Assembly: GCA_964423615.1 (NCBI GenBank)
Contig: CAYRFQ010000087.1
Span: 1-33,733, forward strand
Source: CAYRFQ01 sp964423615
GTDB taxonomy: Bacteria; Planctomycetota; Planctomycetia; Gemmatales; Gemmataceae
Direction: 5' to 3'
DNA length: 33,733 nucleotides
Both the position numbers and the translations under genes were made by a program. Shown piece by piece: positions 1 to 8,700 of this stretch. Numbering within the stretch: the stretch's first letter is position 1; each line of letters starts with the position of its first letter. The notes under the pieces are model-generated. The model made no database searches. It saw only the letters and a program-made list of their open reading frames with translations, and was not told the DNA's origin.

Positions 1-1
1 A

Positions 2-691
2 GTGACGATCACGGCCGACAACCTCTCCTCCAAAGGACCCATGATCCAAGCGTTCTGGGCACCCAACTGTCACTTCATCCTGGTGGCCAAACCGTCGGAC
101 CACAAATACCTCTTCGGCCAAATCCAAAAGGGTCTCGAAGATGGCTCTGTGGAGCATTTTCGCATTACCGAAGAAGACTACACCCAACATGATTTTCGTT
201 GGCTTTGTGATGTTGCTATCAATGAGTCGAACCCAGACGTGTTGGTCAACGTGTTGGAATATTGGTGCTCTGTCGGTTCGCGCGTCCAGACGTTCCGTTG
301 GGTCACCGATTGGCCTTTGAACGAACAGACCGTTTGGCAAGTCATGCGAGCCGGTCGGGCCCGTTGGAAGATCGAAAACGAAACATTCAACACGCTCAAG
401 AACCAGGGCTATCACTTCGAACATAATTTCGGCCACGGCCAAGAGAACTTGAGCGTCGTGTTGATGGTTTTGATGATGCTGGCGTTCTTTCTCGACCAGG
501 TCCAACAACTTTGCCATCCGCTTTTCGCCCAAGCCTGGCAACGCCTGGGCAGTAAACGTGCGCTTTGGGAGAGGCTCCGCAGTTTGTTCGCCGAGTTTGT
601 GTTGGAGTCGATGGAACAAGTGTACCGGGCGTTGGCGTTTGGGATTGTGGCTCAAGAACTCAAAATCGTTGGATTCGAGGACACCGGATAG
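2..691 (+). CDS. ISDol1-like DDE transposase, C-terminal part (cut by window start)
   Basis: The frame is open from the first bases of the window, so the true start lies upstream; the GTG at position 2 is only the first codon visible. The 229 residues look like the C-terminal half of an ISDol1-like (ISNCY/IS4-related) cut-and-paste transposase. Near the left edge TADNLSS probably holds the second catalytic Asp. The stretch RARWKIENETFNTLK (about 360-405) is the Y/R-E-K-type region with the catalytic Glu, followed by GYHFEHNFGHG, a strong signature of this group. The end is helical (MVLMMLAFFLDQVQQL) and finishes at TAG 689-691. No lesion is visible in the part present, so the gene may be intact outside the window. 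I see no clear terminal inverted repeat after the stop. The family label is from memory of the motif, and the DDE class is more certain than the subgroup. Confidence 0.82.
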   Translation: MTITADNLSSKGPMIQAFWAPNCHFILVAKPSDHKYLFGQIQKGLEDGSVEHFRITEEDYTQHDFRWLCDVAINESNPDVLVNVLEYWCSVGSRVQTFRWVTDWPLNEQTVWQVMRAGRARWKIENETFNTLKNQGYHFEHNFGHGQENLSVVLMVLMMLAFFLDQVQQLCHPLFAQAWQRLGSKRALWERLRSLFAEFVLESMEQVYRALAFGIVAQELKIVGFEDTG

Positions 692-925
692 CTCGTTGGG
701 TTGTTTCGCTGGGCCAATCAGTAGATCGTGGGATGGACCGAACGAGTCGGGCGTTCGCGTTGCGCGTCCGGGGAGGGTGAGAATGCCCAGATCGGCTCGC
801 TGGGCCTGGATGGGTGTCAACAAAGTGGCCTCGGACCCCAGAGGTGTGAACGTTTCAACACACCAAAGCCAAGGCAAAGACAACCGCTGGGGCAAAAAAA
901 CGCCTTGTTCACTACGTGCCGGGAA
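692..925. other. Spacer between two transposase remnants
   Basis: This 234-bp stretch lies between the ISDol1-like stop and the first recognisable residue of the IS701-like transposase. Frames are open on both strands but none gives a recognisable protein. A short inverted repeat, GGTGTG at 843-848 and CACACC at 859-864, is the only structure noticed, and a convincing left terminal repeat for the IS701-like element was not found. It is probably eroded insertion-sequence DNA. Confidence 0.4.
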
Positions 926-1920
926 TTGCTGCCTAAATGCACAGACCTCGACTACATCAACGTCGTGTTGGGCCACCCCAGCCGATGCACTGGGACTGAA
1001 GCCGCTCGCGTTCAACCCCAACACACGCCCAAAGCCCACGATGCTTTTACACGTCTTTTGTATCGACTCGAACCGGACTACGAGACACTCTGGACGGAAG
1101 TGGCCAATCTCATTGACCGAGACTAAAGGGTCTTGATCCTCGACGACTCGACACTCGACAAACCTTACGCCCGAAAAATGGACTTGGTCGGATACCATTG
1201 GTCGGGCAAACACAAGGCTGTCGTCCAAGGCATCAACTTGCTGACGTTGTTGTGGACCGATGGCGACTGGTTCGTGCCAACAGACTACCGCGTCTACGAC
1301 AAAGAAAACGACAACAAGTCCAAGAACGATCACTTCACGGACTTGTTGGACAAGGCCAAAGAAAGGGGCCACAATCCGGCGTGCGTGGTGTTCGACTCGT
1401 GGTACTGCTCGTTGGGGAACCTCAAACACATCCGCCATTTGGGTTGGCGTTGGGTCACAAGGTTCAAGTCCAACCGGAAAGTGAATCCCGACAACACGAA
1501 ATCTCGCCCAGTCCTTGACTGCGATATCTCTCGGGAAGGTACGATTGTTCATCTGCAAGGTTACGGTTTGGTCAAAGTATTTCGGATCGACACCTGTAAC
1601 GGTGACACGCAATACTGGGCCACGAGCGATCTGCAGATGGACGAGTTGACTCGTCTGGTTTATGCCGAACTGTCGTGGAACATCGAGGAATATCACAGGG
1701 GTTTGAAACAACACTGTCACGTCGAGAAAGCTCAAGTCCGAAAGGCCCGAGCTATCAAGAACCACATCAGCCTGGCGATCCGGGCGTTCGGTTGGAGTGG
1801 TATCGATTTCGGACGGGAGTCAGTTGGTTGCACGCCAAACTCGACGTCGTCCGAAAGGCCGTGACCAGCTTCCTCGAAGCTCCCCTGTTCGACTTGCCAA
1901 CCGAACCGCAAAATACGTGA
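926..1920 (+). pseudogene. IS701-like DDE transposase broken by an in-frame TAA and a frameshift
   Basis: Joined across two lesions, the reading is a nearly full IS701-type transposase (DDE superfamily, DDE_5 type). The N-terminal part includes DYINVVLGHPSRCTGTEAAR and AHDAFTRLLYRLEPD. An in-frame TAA follows at 1124-1126. The same frame resumes with LILDDSTLDKPYARK (first catalytic Asp), VVFDSWYCSLGNL (second Asp, near 1390) and IEEYHRGLKQ (catalytic Glu, near 1685). Near 1787-1791, after IRAF, the frame changes from that of 1133 to that of 1675, and RLEWYRFRTGVSW through FLEAPLFDLP completes the usual C-terminus, ending at TGA 1918-1920. A TTG at 926 is the most likely original start but is not certain; no ribosome site supports it. 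With two lesions the copy should be inactive. It resembles cyanobacterial and planctomycete IS701 members. Confidence 0.85.
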
Positions 1921-1932
1921 CAAAAGGCCAGC

Positions 1933-1945
1933 TGCGTAACTCCTA
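1933..1945 (+). repeat. Probable right terminal repeat of the IS701-like element
   Basis: TGCGTAACTCCTA lies 12 bases after the transposase stop. It resembles the outer ends of IS701-type elements as I remember them. No matching TAGGAGTTACGCA was found upstream of 926, so the left end is missing or eroded. A reverse-strand reading frame with protein-like content changes character at about this point, which fits an insertion boundary. Confidence 0.35.
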
Positions 1946-1947
1946 CT

Positions 1948-2154
1948 TTGTATGGCCACCAGCGATTGCCTGATGGTGTGTTCTTCGACATTCAGGGCCA
2001 AAGCGGTAATCCACTCGACGAAGCATTTATACCCTCGAGTTGTGAAGGCGAACCGGAAAACGCCAAAGAGCGCGTGCCAAATGTTCCAAAGGCCGGTAGC
2101 TTGCATATCGCACCTGTTGTGGTTGAAGGGAAGATTTGTTGTTACCTTCACCAT
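1948..2154 (-). pseudogene. Truncated N-terminal gene fragment, possibly transposase
   Basis: On the minus strand a frame starts at ATG 2154-2152 and runs leftward into the IS701-like right end. Its first ~70 residues end in FTTRGYKCFVEWITALAL and then NVEEHTIRQSLVAI, which reads like real protein. Past about 1948 the same frame becomes the antisense of the IS701-like transposase. I take it as the 5' stub of a gene cut by the insertion. The wording resembles N-termini of some DDE transposases, but I cannot name the family. No ribosome site is evident. It could also be a chance antisense frame across eroded IS630 DNA. Confidence 0.3.
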
Positions 2155-2164
2155 CAACCATGAG

Positions 2165-2485
2165 GTGCTCTTTCACAACCCCACAAGCCAGTTCTACGAC
2201 TCAGTCAAACATCTGTGTTTTCCAAGAAACTACTGTTGGCAGATCGAGTTTTGTTCCACGCCCAAGCACGGCAGTTGGTTAAACATAGCCGAATGCGAAC
2301 TGAGTTGCCTAACCAGGCAGTGTTTGAGTGACCGACGCATGGGACAGATCGAGGTCCTCGATTCGGAGATCCGAGCGTGGGCTGAGCAAATCAAGGAAAA
2401 GCAATGAGGGGTCGATTGGCAATTTCAGATCGACGATGCGAGACGAAAACTCAAGCGACTCCACCCCAAAATTAAGACTGGATGA
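2165..2485 (+). pseudogene. IS630-type transposase remnant, C-terminal part with in-frame TGA
   Basis: The clear segment begins around 2200 and reads IEFCSTPKHGSWLNIAECEL, then SCLTRQCLSDRR and LDSEIRAWAEQIKEKQ. A TGA stop at 2405-2407 is followed in the same frame by GVDWQFQIDDARRKLKRL and HPKIKTG, ending at TGA 2483-2485. The order TPKHGSWLN-AE-ELS, then RAW, then a W-F-DAR-KLK-L tail is that of IS630-family (DDE_3) transposases; the Glu after SWLN-A is the third catalytic residue. The TGA fits a CGA-to-TGA change, since the family has a basic or polar residue there. The N-terminal two thirds are absent, so this is a dead remnant. It ends only 128 bp before the giant gene. Confidence 0.75.
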
Positions 2486-2495
2486 TGCACTAAAT

Positions 2496-2513
2496 AAAAA
2501 AATCCATTTTTTT
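2496..2513. repeat. A/T inverted repeat in the giant gene leader
   Basis: Two 8-base arms (AAAAAAAT and ATTTTTTT) flank a 2-base centre. The repeat sits just after the IS630 remnant and about 100 bp before the giant gene start. It could be an UP-like AT-rich promoter element, bent DNA or an insertion relic. A/T-only pairing makes a strong terminator unlikely. Confidence 0.35.
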
Positions 2514-2603
2514 CCGGACGGTTTTTCGCTGAATCTGGCCTATTCCAATGTCCGCCGGTTCGCATTTCGTGGATGCGTGATCGTCCCATTGTCCTCAATG
2601 GTT

Positions 2604-2608
2604 AGGAA
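2604..2608 (+). promoter_or_regulatory. Ribosome binding site of the giant gene
   Basis: AGGAA lies 5 bases before ATG 2614 and supports this start. It puts the basic N-terminus and the LEPR motif (residues 37-44) at the expected distance from the first Met. Confidence 0.65.
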
Positions 2609-2613
2609 TTCTT

Positions 2614-2748
2614 ATGTGGCCATTTCTTCGTCGCCGTTCTTCCGCAACTAAGTTTTTCCGCAAGCTCAATCGTGCAACGCCATCCATTTGCCAGGCGTCC
2701 AATCACCTCTGTGTGGAAGAATTGGAACCCAGGGTTCTGCTATCCGTC
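2614..2748 (+). other. N-terminal LEPR-XLL sorting region of the giant protein
   Basis: Residues 1-45 start MWPFLRRRSS, stay Arg/Lys-rich to residue 20, and carry L-C-V-E-E-L-E-P-R-V-L-L-S at 32-44. C26 and C33 are the only cysteines seen in the whole protein. No run of hydrophobic residues long enough for a Sec signal is present. LEPR-XLL proteins are known mainly from planctomycetes and are assumed to be exported; how the motif is read is not settled. Confidence 0.85.
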
Positions 2749-5700
2749 ACCCCAAGCACAACCATCACCGGGGATTCGCTTGAGGTTATTTTTGCTGTCG
2801 ATTTGGCTCCGGACACCACCAGTAGTGGCTTCGCTGCCGATAATGTTTTTCTGCGAACCGATTCAGACGGCCGGTTGGAATGGGCTCCTTCAAACGGAAA
2901 TTATGAAGATGTGTTGGTTGACCCGTTAACGGATTTCACCGACGTGATGGTTTCTGTCAACTACAGCACCACCGCCAACGACGACTTTTCCCTGCTTTAC
3001 CAGAACTTGTTCGACACCACATTTTCTACCCTTTACCTGGAAGACATCTGGGCCCCGGGCGTCAACATTGACTTCAACTCCTTCGCCATCGAAGTCCAGT
3101 CCAATACCGTCATTTCTACGCGAACCCTGAACGGCACGAATCCCGACCACCTCAATGATGCCTCGACTGGAGATTCCGGAACGCTCACGTTAAGTGCCCC
3201 GATTATTGAAGTCAACAGTGGGGCACAATTGTTGACTCATGTCAAGGATGGGGATACCACCAATACGGCCGGCGACATCAACCTGTCCGCCACCGCCAAA
3301 CTGGATGACATTACCAGCGGCTTGATCGTCACCCCGCTTCTGCCAGCCGAGGTTTCTGTGACCCGGGCCAAGATTAGCCTGGATTCGGCCACCCTCCAAG
3401 GCAAAGACATTACCCTGGAAACTTTCTCGGACTCCTCGGACCTATTTGGTGATGAAGACAGTCCCGGCGGCTGGGGCGAACCGCTGCAGGAATGGATCGG
3501 GGGCATTTCTCTTGCCGTAGGGGTCGCTGTCTCTCTCGCCACGGCGGAAGTGACCATCGATAGTGGGCAAATCAGCGGTGAGAACGTCAAACTCAATTCT
3601 CATGCCGAAACCGATGCCGAGGCCACGGTCTTGACCGCTTATGGAGCCATAGGTTACGCCCAGTCCGCTCCCGAGGCGACCATCGATATCAAAAATGGCG
3701 CCCAAATCAACGCCACACAGGATCTCATTGCGGAAACCAAAGCTGGTAGCGACATCGGCCTCAATGTCACGCAAAACCTGATTGGCACCAGTACCACCGT
3801 GGAAAAATACAACATCACTCTGGCTGGGGCTTATGCCAACATCGTCTCTTCAGCCAAAGTATCCGACGATTCAGTGATTAATGTGGGCAGTGATTTTACA
3901 GTCGACGTCTACGCCGAGAAAGAACACAGCATCAGCTCCAATGCGGCGGCGTATGGTGACGGGACATTGGCGACTGCGTTAAGCGTAGCCGTTTACGATT
4001 CCACCCTCGAAGCCTTGATTGACGGGACTGTCAATGTCGGTCAGGATATGACCGTCCAGGCGGAACTCAATACATTCAAAAACGATTACTCAGCCCTGTC
4101 CACTGTTGGCTCAGGAGAACTCGCTGCCAAGGGTCTCAGTAATAGGGTTGTGGGCGGGGTGTTTCAGGCGTTCACGTCCGCCTTTTCCAGAACCATCCCC
4201 GGCATCGGCAATGCCTTGAACACTTCCACAGATACGAACAAATTTGGTTTGGCTGCCAGCATCAATGCCGGCTTGGCCTTTAACGATGTGGATGTGCGCA
4301 TCGGACCGGCCGCCCAGGTCAACGTCGGTGGCGATTTGATTCTGCGTGGCGATGTGGAGGAATTTCCCGAAACCAGTGCGATCAGTTTCTTGAACAGCAC
4401 CGGTGGTGGCTTGGAGCCCGGAGCGATTGGCACCAAAAGCCAACGCGAAACCGGCATCGCCGGCGCTGTGGTCGGCGGTTACTTCAACAATGAAATCGAT
4501 GTGTATATCGGCACGGATGCCATCGTAACTGTGGGTAACGACTTGATCGTCGAATCCTACGCCAGCGTGCCGTATCACATTCAATGGGCCTGGGATACCC
4601 GAACTGACAGTTTTGAACCAGCGCGATTAAGTACCGTCACAGATAAGATCAATTACAACCTGGGGATTCAAAACGGCTTTTTCACTTCCTGGGCAGAAGC
4701 CATCGCCAGCGCTGAGGAAACCGCCATCGGTGTCATGTTTAATGCCACGATTACCGACACCCACAACTACGCCTATATCGGCAATGGAGCGCAAGTAACC
4801 GTTGGCGGCGACCTGCAAGTGATCGCCGAAACCAAGGTCGACACGGTGAACTTCGTTGGTTCGCCCATCTTCTTGTTCAACGCCACTCCCGGTCAAGGTG
4901 TTGGAACTGCCTTCATGGTCACCGGGTATGTCAACGACACCACTGCCAAGATCAACGCCGATGCCGTGATTCAGGCCGGGAGTCTATTGGTGTTTGCCAA
5001 CAACCGCAGCCAGAACATCGGCATCGCCGTTCAGGGCGGTTTGTTTGATGGTGGCGATAGCTTCAACGGAGCCTTTACCGGCAACTTTGTCGACAACCGC
5101 ACGGTGGCAAAAATTTCCTCCAGCGTGGACATAACGCTGGGAACCGGGCAAGTGGCAGTACCGTTATCGTTTGACAAGGTCTCGCAAGATGACACCACCC
5201 TCAACACCAGCGTTCCGCAATTCAACCCCACCGAGCAGTATGACGACAACCAAACCCTCTTGCGCGTCGATGTCGACAACGAGACCATCACCTTGCCATA
5301 CGATCACGGGTTGGTGACCGGTGATCCAGTTTACTACGACAGTTTCGGCGGAACTGATATTGGCGGACTGACCAGTGGAACCGTCTACATTGCCATTGTC
5401 GATGAAGAGCAACCGGCCATGTTACAACTGGCCGAAAATAGCACCGATGCGCTTGCCGGAGAATTCATCGAGTTGGACCTGGACGATTTGGATGGCATCG
5501 CGGACGAATTCCATTCCCTCTATCCCGGGATTGATCCCACGCTAGACGGTGTCGTCGATACCCAGACCAATGAAATCAACGTCGGTTTCGAGCATCGACT
5601 CATCAGTGGCCAACCTGTCATTTACAAGAGACGCAGTGGCGACGACATCGGTGGGCTGACCAATGGGGAAACCTATTACGTCATAGTTACCGGTCCGCAG

Positions 5701-8700
5701 ACGTTCCAACTGGCCAGCTCATCCGGCAAAGCCGTGGACGCCGATGTCAATAATTCCACTGCCGATGTCATAGGTTTAAGCAGTGGTGGTGCAGGTGACC
5801 GGCATGCGTTCTTGCCGATAGCGTATGACAGTGTCAGCTTGCTTGATCCGCTACGGGTGCTCGATTCCAACAATGACGGAGACATCACCACGGCCGATGA
5901 GTATGTGACCGGGTTCAATTCGGTGGCATCCACCAATGAGGAAATTCCGTCAGTAACAACCGTGCAGACCAACCAAACCTTATTAGTCCTTGCCGAGGAT
6001 AACACAGAGATTTACACCGGCACTGGTGCCATTACAAAAACCCAGAGTAACGGGGCCGGGCTTTCCATCTCAGTTAATGTTATCAAGCGAAAAACCGAAT
6101 CCTTTATCGGTGAAGAAATTCAATCCCTCGGCTCCTTTGCCCCTGGTCTCGGTATCCACGAGACGGATTTAATCGTTCTCGATTACAATCACGGCTTCTC
6201 GGTTGGCGATGAAGTGTCTTACACGTCCGGCAGTGACATTATCGTGGGTGGGCTCCGCGACCGCGGCATTTATGTCGTTACCGAAGTGGTTGATGACCGC
6301 TCTTTCCGCATTGGCCGAACAACTGCCGAAGCCACCGCAACCTTCACCGCCACCGATGTCAACGATGCCGACGGCAAATGGACCATTGACCTCGGTTACA
6401 ACCACGGCTTCCAAATTGGCGATGCTGTCCAATATAACGTGAGCGACCCCGATGCCGCCATTGGTGGGTTGCAACCTGGCGAAACCTATTATGTCATTCA
6501 AGTGGATGATACCAAAATCGCCCTGAGCGATAATATCGATGGGGTGGCCAACGAGACCCAATTCTTGTTCTCACCAAACACTGATGTCTTCGAAGATCAG
6601 ATCTACTTTGGCTTTGAACACGGTCTCGAAGAAGATCAACCGGTTCTTTACCGCAGCAATGGCGGCACTGAGATTGGTGGGTTAACGGATGGCTTGTATT
6701 ACTTCGTTGAACTGGTTGATGATGATAAGGCCATCAAGCTAAAGACTACGTTTGACATCGACGTGGCCTTGGATGTGACCGAAGCTACTGGGATTGGTCA
6801 CACCTTGCAACCTGGATTCTATTCGGGAGCTGTAACCACAACTGGAACCGAATTTCGCCACACAATAGATTTGGGGTACAATCACAATCTAGAAACTGGT
6901 GACGCTGTCCGAGTCTACAACGGCGATTTCGACAACCTGGCGAACGACACCCGCTACTATGCCATTGTTATTGATGAAACCACCATTGCCCTGGCTACCA
7001 CTGAGGATGAAGCCAATGCCGGTCGGACTCGCTTTTTTGATACCTCCGATTTGCTCGACAACGGTGACGCTAGCGACTCGACCAAGTTTGACACCATTGA
7101 TGTCTACACGGACCACGGCTATGTCGATGGCGACCGATTGTTGTACTTGCAAAATGGGAGCACCGACATTGGCTTGACCGATGGTAGCATCTATACGGTT
7201 CGATTGTTGAATGCCTCGACAAGTCTGGACATTCCCGCATCCAAATTTCAACTGCTGGATAACAGCGGCAACCTGATTGAATTGACGAATAGTGATGATC
7301 AGGATTTTGGAGCGTTCATTAACCTGGGAGTGCGTGAAAATCTGGCAATTGACCCAATCTATACCGATCCTGCCTTTATCATTCGGGATTCCCGAATCGA
7401 ACTTGATGCCGATTCAACTACCACCGAAGACCACTCTTTACGCTTAAGTCTGGACCCGAGCACGACCTACCAGGAAACGCATGGGTTTGGCTACAATTTC
7501 GATCCGACCTCTGCCTTATCAGATGTCGATGATAACGCTGCGGATGACACAATTGATCTGGGTTACGATCACAACTTCAGTGCTGGCCAAACAGTGATTT
7601 ACAGTTCCGGTCAGGGAATAGGTATTTCGGGACTTAACGAAGGGCAGGTCTACTATGTCCGTTTGGTGGATGGTAGCGCCACCAAGATTCAGTTGACAGA
7701 AACCATCTCTCAGGCTCTGCAAATCACCGATGATCCGGAGATTCTCGAATTCAATGCTTCCGAATCCACGGGCAGCAATCACATCATTGCCTCGGTCTTG
7801 CGCCCGATTCCGACCGTGGACACAGTGTCCGATATCATCGACTTTGGTCAGCTCCACGGATTGGCAGATGGCGATCAGATTGTCTACGATGCCGGAGGCG
7901 GTACGGAAATTGGCGGCCTGACCGACGGTGACACATACACTGTCATTCGTGTAGACGGACAGCGGATCCAACTGTCCTTATCTCAACTCAATCCATCTCC
8001 CATTAATCTGGATTCTGCGGCGGCAACAGGTCAGGCCCACCGCTTTGTGGAAGCTGGTTCTAACAACACCGCAAACATTGATGCGGATGGCAATATCGGT
8101 GTGGCGGCTGCCAACACCGGTCAAATTATTGCCATCACCGTAGCCGGCACGGTGGCAAAATCAAGTTCCACGGAACGGTTCACCGGCGGTGGCTGGTCAG
8201 GCCAATCCACTCGCGAGAATCCCGGCGATAGTTACGGCGGTGGCATTAACTTTTCCGGCACCGTGGCCGTCAATGTCATGGCCGATTACACCCGGGCCGA
8301 GATTGAAAACAGCGACATCATCGGCGCCGGCAACCTCTTTGTCAATGCAATGAACGACACCCAGATTTACATGGGAGCGGGTGCCGTGGTTTCAGCCACG
8401 GTTGAGGATTCCCTGGGGGTTGGTTCGGTCGGCATTGCCGGATCCGTTGTAGTGAATGTGATTGCGTCCACCACCGAAGCATTGATTGACGATTCCATCA
8501 TTAATGTCGGCGGCGATGTGGACATGGCTAGCGATACGACCGGATTAGTGCTTGGGGTAGCCGTGAGTGGAGCTCGGGCGAGCGGGAGACTGACCGGTGG
8601 CGGAACCATTGCCATCAACGTGGTCGCGCAAAATACTATTGCCAAGGTTGATGATTCGCTAATTTCGGCTGGTGGAAGTGTGTTCGTGACGGCTGACAAC

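Noticed and set aside
843..864. GGTGTG...CACACC inverted repeat as an IS end or terminator
   Set aside because: Only six paired bases, no T tract and no partner at the other end of the element.
1124..1126. Stop-codon recoding in the transposases (TAA at 1124, TGA at 2405)
   Set aside because: Different stop codons, an additional frameshift and missing element ends all indicate ordinary decay. The intact neighbours show no internal stops that would suggest recoding.
2328..2651. 107-codon + strand frame crossing the IS630 remnant and the giant gene start
   Set aside because: It crosses the leader and overlaps the better-supported giant start with its ribosome site; composition is non-protein-like.
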